A DNA stretch of 30,827 nucleotides from RGIG1934 sp045122895 (GCA_045122895.1 JBGVIE010000064.1:1-30827); one strand, 5' to 3'. Shown: positions 1 through 8,189, counted from the stretch's first letter. Numbers and translations are program-made. Notes: a model not told the origin generated them from the letters alone.

Positions 1-655
1 TATCAACCTTGTCAAGAAGGTTGTTGATAACTGAAATCTTTGAAGAAACCTTTGAACCACCAAGAATAGCTACAAATGGTCTCTCTGGATTGTTTACAGC
101 ATTGCCAAGGAAATCAATTTCCTTCTGCATTAAGTAACCAACTACTGCAGTATCAACATATTCTGTAACACCTACATTTGAACAATGTGCTCTATGAGCT
201 GTACCAAACGCGTCATTTACGAACACATCACAAAGTGATGCAAGATCTCTGCTGAACGCTTCACCATTCTTTGTCTCTTCTGCACGATAACGTGTGTTTT
301 CAAGAAGTACAACCTCTCCGTCCTGCATAGCTTCTACAGCAGCCTTAGCATTTGCTCCAACCACTTCTGCATCTGCAGCGAACTTTACTTCCTGTCCTAA
401 TAATTCAGATAATCTCTTTGCAACCGGTGCTAAAGATAATTCTGGCTTCGGCTCTCCCTTTGGCTTACCAAGATGTGAGCAAAGGATAACCTTTCCACCG
501 TCAGCAATTAATTTCTTAATTGTTGGAAGAGCTGCTACAAGACGATTTTCATCTGTAATCTTTAAGTCAGCATCAAGTGGAACATTGAAATCACAACGAA
601 CTAATACCTTTTTACCTTTTACGTTAATATCATCTACTGATTTTTTGTTAAGCAT
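1..655 (-). CDS. pgk: Phosphoglycerate kinase, N-terminal part (partial)
   Basis: Phosphoglycerate kinase transfers the acyl phosphate of 1,3-bisphosphoglycerate to ADP in cytoplasmic glycolysis. The gene runs off the left edge, so about 218 N-terminal residues of a protein of usually about 395 are present. The translation begins MLNKKSVDDINVKGKKVLVR and continues with the substrate-binding stretch RCDFNVPL. Further in come SHLGKPKG, LLENTRY and FVNDAFGTAHR, all typical of the N-terminal 3-phosphoglycerate-binding domain, and the fragment ends in the hinge-side sequence AILGGSKVSSK. The ATG at 655 is preceded by GGAGC about 8 bases upstream. It lies 87 bases downstream of gap on the same strand, so gap-pgk is a glycolytic unit, but a terminator hairpin sits between them. 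The identification is firm; the missing half cannot be judged. Confidence 0.97.
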   Translation of the reverse strand, partial: MLNKKSVDDINVKGKKVLVRCDFNVPLDADLKITDENRLVAALPTIKKLIADGGKVILCSHLGKPKGEPKPELSLAPVAKRLSELLGQEVKFAADAEVVGANAKAAVEAMQDGEVVLLENTRYRAEETKNGEAFSRDLASLCDVFVNDAFGTAHRAHCSNVGVTEYVDTAVVGYLMQKEIDFLGNAVNNPERPFVAILGGSKVSSKISVINNLLDKVD

Positions 656-685
656 TTTTAGTGCTCCTTTCAATAATTTTTTTAC

Positions 686-715
686 AAAAAGGGCCCGGCC
701 CACAAGACCGGACCC
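686..715 (-). terminator. Rho-independent terminator after gap
   Basis: On the minus strand a GC-rich 10-bp stem (706-715 with 691-700, containing two G-U pairs) closes a 5-base loop and is followed by five T residues at 690-686. It lies between the gap stop and the pgk ribosome binding site. It should end part of the gap transcripts and set a gap-to-pgk expression ratio, because no separate pgk promoter is visible in the short remaining gap. Confidence 0.85.
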
Positions 716-742
716 GATTAGGATCTAATACTATACTTAAAA

Positions 743-1765
743 TTAAGCTAATTCAGCAAAGTACTTGATTGTTCTAACCATCTGGCTAGTATATGAATTT
801 TCGTTATCGTACCAAGATACAACCTGAACTTCGTATAAATCGTCAGCTACCTTAGAAACCATTGTCTGTGTAGCATCAAATAATGAACCAAATCTCATTC
901 CAACGATATCTGAAGAAACGATCTGTTCTTCATTGTATCCGTATGATTCAGAAGCTGCTGCCTTCATAGCTGCATTGATTCCTTCAACTGTTACGTCAGA
1001 ACCCTTAACTACAGCTGTTAAGATTGTTGTAGAACCTGTTGGAACAGGAACTCTCTGTGCAGATCCGATTAACTTTCCGTTTAACTCTGGGATAACTAAG
1101 CCGATTGCCTTAGCTGCACCTGTTGAGTTAGGAACGATATTAACTGCTGCTGCACGAGCTCTTCTTAAATCACCTTTTCTATGTGGTCCGTCAAGTACCA
1201 TCTGATCACCTGTGTAAGCATGAATTGTTGACATGATACCAGACTGAATTGGAGCGTAATCATTAAGTGCTTTAGCCATTGGAGCTAAGCAGTTTGTTGT
1301 ACAAGAAGCTGCTGAGATAATCTTATCATCTGCTGTTAATGTGTTTTCATTTACGCTGAATACGATTGTAGGAAGGTCATTTCCAGCTGGAGCTGAGATA
1401 ACTACCTTCTTAGCACCTGCATCGATATGAGCCTGTGACTTAGCCTTTGATACATAGAAACCTGTACATTCAAGTACAACGTCTACATCAAGTTCTCCCC
1501 ATGGAAGATTCTTAGCGTCTGCTTCTGCATAAATCTTTAAAGTCTTACCACAAACTGTGATTGTACCTGCTTCATCATCAGCTGTTACTTCATCAGCGTG
1601 AGCATATTTACCCTGTGATGAATCATACTTTAATAAGTGAGCAAGCATTGAAGGCTTTGTTAAGTCGTTGATTGCAACAACCTCATAACCTTCAGCATCA
1701 AACATCTGTCTGAATGCAAGACGACCGATACGCCCAAATCCGTTAATAGCTACTTTTACTGCCAT
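743..1765 (-). CDS. gap: Glyceraldehyde-3-phosphate dehydrogenase (NAD-type)
   Basis: This is phosphorylating GAPDH, which converts glyceraldehyde 3-phosphate, NAD and phosphate to 1,3-bisphosphoglycerate in glycolysis. The 340-residue protein has the usual family length. The N-terminal Rossmann motif NGFGRIGRLAFR (residues 8-19) and the Asp in AINDLT (residue 34) fit NAD binding. The catalytic motif SAASCTTNCLAP places the active-site Cys at residue 155. The C-terminal WYDNENSYTSQMVR is also canonical. The start is well supported: AGGAGG lies 8 bases upstream of ATG. A consensus promoter lies 68 bases upstream. Codon use (ATC, GTT and GCT rich) is that of a highly expressed gene. pgk follows after a terminator. 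Confidence 0.98.
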   Translation of the reverse strand: MAVKVAINGFGRIGRLAFRQMFDAEGYEVVAINDLTKPSMLAHLLKYDSSQGKYAHADEVTADDEAGTITVCGKTLKIYAEADAKNLPWGELDVDVVLECTGFYVSKAKSQAHIDAGAKKVVISAPAGNDLPTIVFSVNENTLTADDKIISAASCTTNCLAPMAKALNDYAPIQSGIMSTIHAYTGDQMVLDGPHRKGDLRRARAAAVNIVPNSTGAAKAIGLVIPELNGKLIGSAQRVPVPTGSTTILTAVVKGSDVTVEGINAAMKAAASESYGYNEEQIVSSDIVGMRFGSLFDATQTMVSKVADDLYEVQVVSWYDNENSYTSQMVRTIKYFAELA

Positions 1766-1832
1766 TTTGTTTTCCTCCTAAAAGATATAAATAGTTCGTT
1801 GAGTTTGTTAAAAAAAAAATCAACCTGCATTT

Positions 1833-1861
1833 ATTTTACAAAATATGTTATAAAATATCAA
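1833..1861 (-). promoter_or_regulatory. Sigma-A promoter of gap
   Basis: Minus strand -35 TTGATA (1861-1856), 17-base spacer, -10 TAAAAT (1838-1833). The leader to the gap ATG is about 60 bases and carries a strong AGGAGG. It is divergent from, and does not overlap, the promoter of the PHP gene. Confidence 0.75.
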
Positions 1862-1888
1862 GCCTTTTTTATGGCAAAATCAATTTTA

Positions 1889-1917
1889 TTGAATTTTCAG
1901 CAATATTGTTATATTAT
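1889..1917 (+). promoter_or_regulatory. Probable sigma-A promoter of the PHP-family gene
   Basis: Plus strand -35 TTGAAT (1889-1894), 17-base spacer, -10 TATTAT (1912-1917), ending 38 bases before the ATG at 1956. The surrounding DNA is very A/T rich, so the match is less specific than the gap promoter opposite. Confidence 0.5.
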
Positions 1918-1955
1918 CTAATTATTATCGACATTTATTACGAAAGGAAATAAAA

Positions 1956-2756
1956 ATGCTTAACGATTTTCATATCCACAGTTATTTTTCAGGAGACAGT
2001 TATACTTCCCCTGTAGACATAATCGAAAAAGCCATACATCTTCGTATGGAAGAAATCTGTTTTACAGACCACAATGATTTCGATTATCCGGGCGAAGATA
2101 ATTTCATACTTGATACAGATAAATATTTTAGAGAACTGACATCACTGAAAGAAATTTACAAAGATACGATAAAGATAAACATTGGTCTGGAGGTAGGCTT
2201 AGAGCCATATCTTTACCAGAGAATCGAAGACTTAATCAATTCGCGGGACTTCGACTTTGTAATTGGGTCTTCTCACCTCATAGGTCGTAAAGATCCCTAC
2301 TACAAAGAATTCTTTGAAGGCCGTCACGAAAAAGATTGTTTTGAGGAATATTTCTTATCAATTATCGACAACTTGAAAAAACCTAACTCTTTTGATGTGT
2401 ACGGTCATATCGACTATATCGTAAGATATCCTGATTCAAAAGATAAGTTCTATTCCTATGAAGAATTCAAAGATTTGATTGATGAGATTTTAAGATTACT
2501 TATCCATAACGGAAAAGGTATAGAAATCAATGCCGGAGGATTTAGAAACGGACTTGCTTTCCCTAATCCTCATCCTGATATTATTAAGCGCTACAAAGAA
2601 CTCGGCGGAGAAATTATCACTGTAGGTTCCGATGCTCACACTACCGAGTATATAGGAAAATATTTCAACACAGTAAAAGAAATGTTAAAGGCCTGCGGAT
2701 ATGATTATTATACAACGTTCCATAAGCGCAAGCCTGAATTCATAAAGCTTATTTAA
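1956..2756 (+). CDS. PHP-domain phosphoesterase, HisJ/HisK histidinol-phosphatase type
   Basis: A 266-residue metal-dependent phosphoesterase of the polymerase-and-histidinol-phosphatase (PHP) superfamily. The metal-binding motifs occur in the expected order: DFHIHSYFSGD near the N-terminus (HxH), CFTDHNDFD (TDH), GLEVGLE (Glu ligand), IGSSHL (His ligand), YGHIDYI (His ligand) and VGSDAHTTEYIG near the C-terminus (DAH). Length and motif order match HisJ-type histidinol-phosphate phosphatases. No other histidine-biosynthesis gene is in the window, so the substrate is inferred from family only and another phosphate ester is possible. GAAAGGAAAT precedes the ATG. The last four bases overlap the convergent sensor gene, with no terminator between. 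Confidence 0.85.
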   Translation: MLNDFHIHSYFSGDSYTSPVDIIEKAIHLRMEEICFTDHNDFDYPGEDNFILDTDKYFRELTSLKEIYKDTIKINIGLEVGLEPYLYQRIEDLINSRDFDFVIGSSHLIGRKDPYYKEFFEGRHEKDCFEEYFLSIIDNLKKPNSFDVYGHIDYIVRYPDSKDKFYSYEEFKDLIDEILRLLIHNGKGIEINAGGFRNGLAFPNPHPDIIKRYKELGGEIITVGSDAHTTEYIGKYFNTVKEMLKACGYDYYTTFHKRKPEFIKLI

Positions 2757-3709
2757 CCTTCCTTTTTCTTCATGTACTCGAAAAAAACAATGGCACCAAC
2801 ATATACTACAAAGCTGGCAATTATCTCTCCAAGAAGATACGAGCTGGCTTTTATTATTTTGACAGCCTGAGGGTCTATTGCACTCTCAGATGCAATAGTC
2901 ACTGCGTACCAGTTACACTTAGGAATATTGTAATAACATATGTATCTCTTATTCTTACTTTTTCCGGTCTCATATTGAACAACACCCGATACACCGTTTT
3001 CAAGCTTTGTCTTAAGCTTTTTGAGTGTCTTTTCTGAACTGGACTCAACTCTTGATAACAATTCAAAGAGATTTGTGCTGTCACCAATAGATTCAGGTCT
3101 CGTAATCAAAATACCGTCATTTTGTGCAACAAAGGTTTCGCCCTTCTTGTTAAAGGCACTATTTTCAATGAGATTTTCAAACACATTAATATCATATCCA
3201 CACTGCAAAACACCAATAACCTTGTCATTCTTAAACACAGGTACAGAAAACATTACATACTCCGTATTATTCGCCACTTTTATTTCAGATATGCCTCGTT
3301 CTCCCTCCATAGATCTCTTGTAATAATCCTCCTCCATAAAAATCAGATTAAACGGCTTATCTCCAAATACCTCTTCATCAATTGTCAAATATACGTAATT
3401 GCTTCCTTCAGTTTTCCTAATAATATCTATACACTTATTGATGTCATCGGTATCTTTAAAATCGCTCTCAGAAATACATTCAGCTATAGTCGACAAAAAA
3501 GAAAACTTCTCATCTATCTTAATCTCTGTTTTATAGTTCGTCTCGTCCATCAATGCCTTTATGTATCTGTCGACATATTTGTCTTTCTGTACCAAAATAG
3601 TGTTTCTGCATATCAGAACCATTGCAATTGTATAAATAACTAATCCTAGAAAAAGCACCATTTTATAAGTTATCTTTTGTCGTAATTTAATGAATATTTT
3701 CTTAAACAT
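2753..3709 (-). CDS. Stand-alone membrane Cache-domain sensor protein
   Basis: A 318-residue membrane protein with a transmembrane helix near residues 17-37 (VLFLGLVIYTIAMVLI), a large extracytoplasmic region and a second helix near the C-terminus (LLGEIIASFVVYVGAIVFF), ending after only MKKKEG. The extracytoplasmic part looks like a double-Cache ligand-binding domain: an N-terminal helix, then FSVPVFKNDKVIGVLQCGYD and a membrane-proximal CYYNIPKCNWYAVTI. There is no cytoplasmic output domain, which is unusual because Cache sensors normally end in a GGDEF, kinase or methyl-accepting domain. It overlaps the upstream EAL gene by 8 bases, arguing for translational coupling and a shared receptor. 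I start at ATG 3709, preceded by TGAGAA; an in-frame TTG at 3730 would add seven residues but has no better ribosome site. Ligand unknown. Confidence 0.8.
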   Translation of the reverse strand: MFKKIFIKLRQKITYKMVLFLGLVIYTIAMVLICRNTILVQKDKYVDRYIKALMDETNYKTEIKIDEKFSFLSTIAECISESDFKDTDDINKCIDIIRKTEGSNYVYLTIDEEVFGDKPFNLIFMEEDYYKRSMEGERGISEIKVANNTEYVMFSVPVFKNDKVIGVLQCGYDINVFENLIENSAFNKKGETFVAQNDGILITRPESIGDSTNLFELLSRVESSSEKTLKKLKTKLENGVSGVVQYETGKSKNKRYICYYNIPKCNWYAVTIASESAIDPQAVKIIKASSYLLGEIIASFVVYVGAIVFFEYMKKKEG

Positions 3710-5141
3710 AATACTTATTCTCAAAGTCAATTATCGACAGAGGTTTGGAATAATAGTATCCCTGTATCTTATCACATTCAGTTTCAAACAGGAAATCCAC
3801 CTCTTCTTTTGTCTCTACTCCTTCTGTTATTACTGTCATTCCAAGTTCTTTAGCCATATTAATAACATTTCTCATAACAATTTTACCCTTTTGCGAGTCA
3901 ACCGTACTTCTTAAAAATTCTTTATCAATCTTAAGCACATCGATTGGAAGTATATTAAGAAGATTAAGAGAGGAATATCCCGAACCAAAATCATCCATTG
4001 CTATCTTGTATCCAAGCTGGTGAAGCTGGTTAATAATGGCAATTACCCCTTCTTTATCTTCAAGGAACGTACTCTCTGTTATTTCAAGTTCAATTAATGT
4101 GGCAGGAATTCTGTATCTGTCTACAATCTCCGTTATCTCTGTGACCAAATCACCATTAGTGAAGTGAACCGGTGATACATTGACAGATACAGGAATAGGA
4201 TCTTTGCCGCTGTCTATCCATTTTCTAAGTAATTTGCACACCTGCTCCCATATATAATTATCGAGGTTAATAATGAACTTGTTTCTCTCAAACAATTCAA
4301 TAAACTCGCCCGGACTTACTACCTGATGTATCGGGTCATTCCATCTTACAAGCGATTCTGCCGATACAATCTTTCCCGTTCTTGTCGAGTACTGTGGTTG
4401 CAGATAAGCCACAAATTCGCCCGCCTCAAGAGCAGCATGCATATTATTTTCAATGTTCTTCTCCCGCAAAATTCTGTCTCGAATCTTCTGGTCAAAAAAA
4501 GCATAATAACGTACTACATTTCCTTTAACCGACTGTTTGGCAAGATTAGCTCTATCCGACATAATGTCAAAATTAATGTCTTCTTCAATCTTATAAATAC
4601 CAAAGTATACATTTAAATTGAATGTAACCGTTCCACCCTTTATAACTTTATTGAATTCTTCTACTCTCTCTTTAATCTCTTCGTCTGTATGATATTTAAT
4701 CAAAACAGAAAATGCATCAGCATAAATTCTTGTAACAAGCTCTCCATTATTAAGAAGACTCTTGACATCCAAAGCAATAGCCTTAAGTACTCTGTTACCA
4801 CCTGAGGTTCCATATACATCATTGATTGTTTTGAATTTGTCTATGTCAAAATGAATTAATGCGTATTTATTCTCAGGATTCTTTTTTAAAATAATCTCAG
4901 CTTCTTTTTTGAATCTGTCCCAATTAATTAAACCTGTTATCTCATCCAGTTCAGTTGCCATGTGTATATATGTCTTGCGCTTTAGATACGAAACAACCAC
5001 AACAATAGCACAAAATAACACAATCGTCAAAACCATTCTAACCATTATAAAAGGATATTTTACAAAGAGTTCACCAATAGCTTCCCTGGCAGTACCGTTC
5101 TCATTAAGCATCAAAAATCTACCCGTTATAGAATAATTCAT
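3702..5141 (-). CDS. Membrane c-di-GMP phosphodiesterase with degenerate GGDEF and intact EAL domain
   Basis: A 479-residue protein: short N-terminal segment, transmembrane helix at about 33-51, GGDEF-like domain at about 64-225 and EAL domain at about 235-475. The cyclase motif is replaced by YADAF at 140-144, so diguanylate cyclase activity is unlikely. The EAL domain keeps the expected catalytic residues: Glu262 in AESLVRW, Asn321 in SVNVSP, Glu356 in EITES, Asp383-Asp384 in MDDFGSGYSS, Lys404 in LKID, Glu440 in ITEGVET and Gln460 before GYYYSKP. I infer an active phosphodiesterase that hydrolyses c-di-GMP, with the GGDEF-like part as a possible GTP sensor. It has no sensory domain of its own; the overlapping downstream Cache gene probably supplies it. 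GGAGG lies 11 bases before ATG. A promoter lies within the end of mnmA. Confidence 0.92.
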   Translation of the reverse strand: MNYSITGRFLMLNENGTAREAIGELFVKYPFIMVRMVLTIVLFCAIVVVVSYLKRKTYIHMATELDEITGLINWDRFKKEAEIILKKNPENKYALIHFDIDKFKTINDVYGTSGGNRVLKAIALDVKSLLNNGELVTRIYADAFSVLIKYHTDEEIKERVEEFNKVIKGGTVTFNLNVYFGIYKIEEDINFDIMSDRANLAKQSVKGNVVRYYAFFDQKIRDRILREKNIENNMHAALEAGEFVAYLQPQYSTRTGKIVSAESLVRWNDPIHQVVSPGEFIELFERNKFIINLDNYIWEQVCKLLRKWIDSGKDPIPVSVNVSPVHFTNGDLVTEITEIVDRYRIPATLIELEITESTFLEDKEGVIAIINQLHQLGYKIAMDDFGSGYSSLNLLNILPIDVLKIDKEFLRSTVDSQKGKIVMRNVINMAKELGMTVITEGVETKEEVDFLFETECDKIQGYYYSKPLSIIDFENKYYV

Positions 5142-5184
5142 AGGTTTTTAATCCTCCACGTTATAGAAAAAAATCACTACTTCT

Positions 5185-5213
5185 ATTCTATCATATTTAT
5201 TCCATTCTATCAA
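5185..5213 (-). promoter_or_regulatory. Sigma-A promoter of the EAL/Cache pair, inside the mnmA 3' end
   Basis: Minus strand -35 TTGATA (5213-5208), 17-base spacer, -10 TAGAAT (5190-5185). The -35 lies in the last codons of mnmA and the -10 just past its stop, about 44 bases before the ATG at 5141. No terminator is visible after mnmA, so some read-through is likely. The leader is too short for a c-di-GMP riboswitch. Confidence 0.65.
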
Positions 5214-6285
5214 TAATTGTTCCACCACCCATAACGTATTCACCATCATACAAAACAAGTGCCTGTCCCGGTGTCACAGCCCGCACAGGTTCATCAAATT
5301 CACATCGAAGCAAATCATCTTCAACCATCACAACCTTGCACCTCTGTCCCTTGTGAGAATACCTGATTTTCCCAATCATTTCTCTTTCCTTATCAAAATT
5401 CGGTACTCCCATACAATTAATCTTATCAGCATATACAACCTTTGAATAGACTTGATTTCCATCTCCAATTACCACTTCGTTTGTTTCAGCTCTTATCGCA
5501 AGAACAAACACCGGATATCCCATCGAAAGACCAAGCCCTTTTCTCTGCCCTACGGTATAGTGAATAATTCCCTTATGTCTTCCGAGTACATTTCCATCAA
5601 GGTCAACAAAATTACCCTCAGCAATCTTCGCCTGCGTATTTTCTTCTATAAATCTGCCATAATCACCATCCGGAACAAAGCAGATATCCTGACTGTCAGT
5701 TTTGTGAGCAACCGGCAGACCTGCCTTAAGGGCAATCTGTCTAATCTCATTTTTCTCATACTCTCCAACAGGCATTATCGTTCTTTTTAGCTGTTCCTGG
5801 GTAAGATTATATAAGGCATAGGTCTGATCCTTTGCCGCTGTTTTGGATGTTCTAATCGCATATCTTCCGTTTGGTAATTTGTCAATTCTTGCATAATGTC
5901 CTGTAGCAATATATTCTGCTCCTATATCTATACTTCTTTTAAGAAGCGATTCCCATTTAACATATCTGTTACATGCTATACATGGATTAGGCGTTCTTCC
6001 CTGCAAATACTCACAAACAAAGTAATCCATAACATTTTCTTTGAATTCTTTTTTAAAATTCATAACATAGTATGGTATGTCAAGTTTTTCTGCCACTCTT
6101 CTCGCATCATCAACAGCACTAAGACCGCAGCATCCCCCTTGTTCCTCCATAATATACTCTTCCTCATCCTGCCAAATCTGCATAGTAACACCAATAACAT
6201 CATATCCCTGTTTTTTTAACAAATAGGCCGCAACAGAAGAATCTACGCCACCAGACATCCCAACAACTACTTTCCTATTCTCCAT
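5197..6285 (-). CDS. mnmA: tRNA-specific 2-thiouridylase MnmA
   Basis: MnmA adenylates U34 of Lys, Glu and Gln tRNAs and replaces its 2-oxygen with sulfur. The PP-loop SGGVDSS is at residues 11-17. The two catalytic cysteines are visible in RTPNPCIACNRYVKW and in QDICFVPDGDYGRF. TGHYARI and the C-terminal beta-barrel region (HYTVGQRKGLGL, VTPGQALVLYDG) complete the family pattern. I start at ATG 6285 (362 residues), which has AAAGGAG at proper spacing; the upstream in-frame ATG at 6306 lacks a ribosome site and overlaps the previous gene. The third gene of a unit that begins with a cysteine desulfurase, its likely direct sulfur donor, as in Bacillus yrvO-mnmA. Confidence 0.96.
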   Translation of the reverse strand: MENRKVVVGMSGGVDSSVAAYLLKKQGYDVIGVTMQIWQDEEEYIMEEQGGCCGLSAVDDARRVAEKLDIPYYVMNFKKEFKENVMDYFVCEYLQGRTPNPCIACNRYVKWESLLKRSIDIGAEYIATGHYARIDKLPNGRYAIRTSKTAAKDQTYALYNLTQEQLKRTIMPVGEYEKNEIRQIALKAGLPVAHKTDSQDICFVPDGDYGRFIEENTQAKIAEGNFVDLDGNVLGRHKGIIHYTVGQRKGLGLSMGYPVFVLAIRAETNEVVIGDGNQVYSKVVYADKINCMGVPNFDKEREMIGKIRYSHKGQRCKVVMVEDDLLRCEFDEPVRAVTPGQALVLYDGEYVMGGGTIIDRME

Positions 6286-6298
6286 CTCAGACTCCTTT

Positions 6299-6901
6299 TC
6301 ACACATACTTTCTATCTTCTATCTCACATTCAGAAATAACCTTATATTCACCATCTTCATATGAAAAAACTGTAACCGCACAATTCGGAACATTACTCTT
6401 CCAAAAATCACACAGCCTTGTGTCTTTCATAACCATAATAAGTCCATGTATAAAAGCGCCATGAGACACAATAAGAACATTATCATTATCAGAATATTCA
6501 GAAGTAATTTCATCCAAAAAGTTCTTCGCTCTCACAAGCATACTTTCAAAACTCTCAGCTCCTTTTTCAGCCACATATTCTTCCGGAGAATTAAAAAACT
6601 TCGCCATATTTGAGTCCTTATCCTCTATTACTTTTCCTTCCATATCTCCAAAAGACATCTCTTTTAATCTTTCATCCACTACTATCCTGTTCTCTGAAAG
6701 TCCTGTAGCTAACATAGCTGTTTCAAACGCTCTTTTTAAAGGACTTGAGTAAACTGTTTTAAAACAAATATTCTCTATATCAGCCTTTGCAGACAATGCC
6801 TGCTTTTTCCCCTCTTCATTCAAAACAGTATCAATTGTTCCCTGTAAAATTCCCGCTTTATTCTTATCAGTTTGTCCATGTCTAAGTAAATATATATTCA
6901 T
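6299..6901 (-). CDS. Histidine phosphatase family protein (phosphoglycerate-mutase-like)
   Basis: A 200-residue cytoplasmic phosphatase of the histidine phosphatase superfamily. The catalytic LLRHGQT motif starts four residues from the N-terminus. YSSPLKRAFETA carries the conserved Arg, and the second catalytic His is in IVSHGAFIHG. It resembles CobC/GpmB-type small-molecule phosphatases, but the substrate cannot be told. I start at ATG 6901, just before the RHG motif, with AAGGA about 10 bases upstream; a longer reading from 6964 would translate the palindrome found in the leader and is unlikely. It lies 13 bases upstream of mnmA and 77 bases downstream of the cysteine desulfurase, so it is probably co-transcribed with tRNA-thiolation genes; a link in function is not established. 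Confidence 0.88.
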   Translation of the reverse strand: MNIYLLRHGQTDKNKAGILQGTIDTVLNEEGKKQALSAKADIENICFKTVYSSPLKRAFETAMLATGLSENRIVVDERLKEMSFGDMEGKVIEDKDSNMAKFFNSPEEYVAEKGAESFESMLVRAKNFLDEITSEYSDNDNVLIVSHGAFIHGLIMVMKDTRLCDFWKSNVPNCAVTVFSYEDGEYKVISECEIEDRKYV

Positions 6902-6927
6902 CGTTGTATCATCCTTATATTTTGTAG

Positions 6928-6959
6928 TTATAGTTACAATTTCAACATTGTAACTATAA
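6928..6959. promoter_or_regulatory. Perfect 13-bp palindrome between the desulfurase and phosphatase genes
   Basis: TTATAGTTACAAT (6928-6940) and its exact reverse complement ATTGTAACTATAA (6947-6959) flank six bases. Neither strand has a T-tract after it, so it is not an intrinsic terminator. It lies 27 bases from the phosphatase ATG, upstream of its ribosome binding site. A protein operator or an mRNA hairpin are both possible. No copy was noticed elsewhere in the window. Confidence 0.6.
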
Positions 6960-6978
6960 CACACATACTTATAATTAT

Positions 6979-8124
6979 CTATAAATTTTTATTTCTAAAA
7001 AGTGTAACAAGTTCTCTGAGATTTCTGACAAAATATTCAACATCTTCTCTCTTGTTATCACCTGATAACGTTATTCTTATAGAGCTTAATGCTTCCTCTT
7101 CGCTAAGCCCCATTGCCATAAGAACATGAGAAGGTTTTACAGAAACCGAGTTACACACAGAACCTGTCGACACACATATTCCTCTTTCACCAAGTGCTTT
7201 CACAAGATTCTTTCCATTCACACCTCTTATGCATACATTGACATTTCCCGGAAGTCTATTGTTCATATCACCATTTATCCTGCAATCCTCTATCTTCACC
7301 ATTATCTCGTCACACATATAATCTCTCATTTTTCTTACATAAGCATTGGTTCTACCCATACCCTTATAGTACTCTCCTGCAGCACTTCCCATACCAACAA
7401 TTCCTGCAACATTATACGTACCGGCACGCATTCCTGATTCCTGCATTCCGCCACACATAAATGAATCCACCATCAGTCCCTTTCTGATATACATAACTCC
7501 CACTCCCTTGGGTCCCCCAAATTTGTGAGCGCTTATACTAAGCATATCTATATTCATATTGTTAACATTAATATACATGTGCAAAAATCCCTGTACTGCG
7601 TCTGTATGAAAAACTATATTATTTTTCTTGGCTATCCTTCCAATTTCAGCTATAGGCTGTATCGTTCCAACCTCATTATTAGCTGCCATTATAGAAATAA
7701 GCTTTGTACTGTCACAAATCGAATCTTCAATCTCTCTTTTATTTACCACACCATTTCGCAGAACTGACACATAAGTTACTCTCGCTCCTTTTTTCTCGGC
7801 TTTTTTACAACTGTTAAGTATGGCATGATGTTCAATTTTACTGGTAATTATATGATTATTATCTCCATATTCAAGAGCACTGTCTATAGCCCAGTTGTCC
7901 GATTCGGTTCCTCCTGACGTGAAATAAATTTCTTCAGGAAGTGCTCCTATAACCCTTGCTACCTGTCCTCTTGCCCTCTCAATAGCATCTTTAATCTCAT
8001 AAGTAGCTCTGTATGTTCCCGAAGGATTAAAATACATTTTTGTAAGGTAAGGCTTCATGTCATCCAAAGCTTTTTTGTTAATACACGTAGTCGCTGCATT
8101 ATCCATATATAAAAATCTATTCAT
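6979..8124 (-). CDS. Cysteine desulfurase (NifS/IscS-like, YrvO role)
   Basis: A PLP enzyme that removes sulfur from cysteine to make an enzyme persulfide. The 381-residue protein shows YMDNAATT near the N-terminus, FTSGGTESDN, VFHTDAVQGF, the PLP-lysine motif SISAHKFGGPKGVG, and the catalytic Cys loop VSTGSVCNSVSVKPSHVLMAMG. The ATG at 8124 has AGGAG eight bases upstream; an in-frame GTG at 8130 is too close to it. Because the operon continues to mnmA, this is most likely the dedicated sulfur donor for tRNA 2-thiouridine, comparable to Bacillus YrvO. A general role in Fe-S assembly cannot be excluded, but the Fe-S scaffold-like gene in this window is 6 kb away in another operon. Confidence 0.93.
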   Translation of the reverse strand: MNRFLYMDNAATTCINKKALDDMKPYLTKMYFNPSGTYRATYEIKDAIERARGQVARVIGALPEEIYFTSGGTESDNWAIDSALEYGDNNHIITSKIEHHAILNSCKKAEKKGARVTYVSVLRNGVVNKREIEDSICDSTKLISIMAANNEVGTIQPIAEIGRIAKKNNIVFHTDAVQGFLHMYINVNNMNIDMLSISAHKFGGPKGVGVMYIRKGLMVDSFMCGGMQESGMRAGTYNVAGIVGMGSAAGEYYKGMGRTNAYVRKMRDYMCDEIMVKIEDCRINGDMNNRLPGNVNVCIRGVNGKNLVKALGERGICVSTGSVCNSVSVKPSHVLMAMGLSEEEALSSIRITLSGDNKREDVEYFVRNLRELVTLFRNKNL

Positions 8125-8189
8125 ACACACTTCTCCTGTTATATTTTTTATTTAAATGAATATCATTATAAAAAAGCATCGGAGTTATT

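Noticed and set aside
294..728. Open frame on the plus strand opposite pgk
   Set aside because: It is antisense to clear pgk coding sequence, low-complexity Ser/Ala/Phe, and has no family motif.
5142..5184. c-di-GMP riboswitch ahead of the EAL gene
   Set aside because: The leader from the predicted promoter is only about 35 bases, too short for any GEMM-type aptamer.
6902..6964. N-terminal extension of the histidine phosphatase
   Set aside because: It would encode the palindrome arms (VEIVTITTKY) and lies ahead of the properly spaced ribosome site at ATG 6901.
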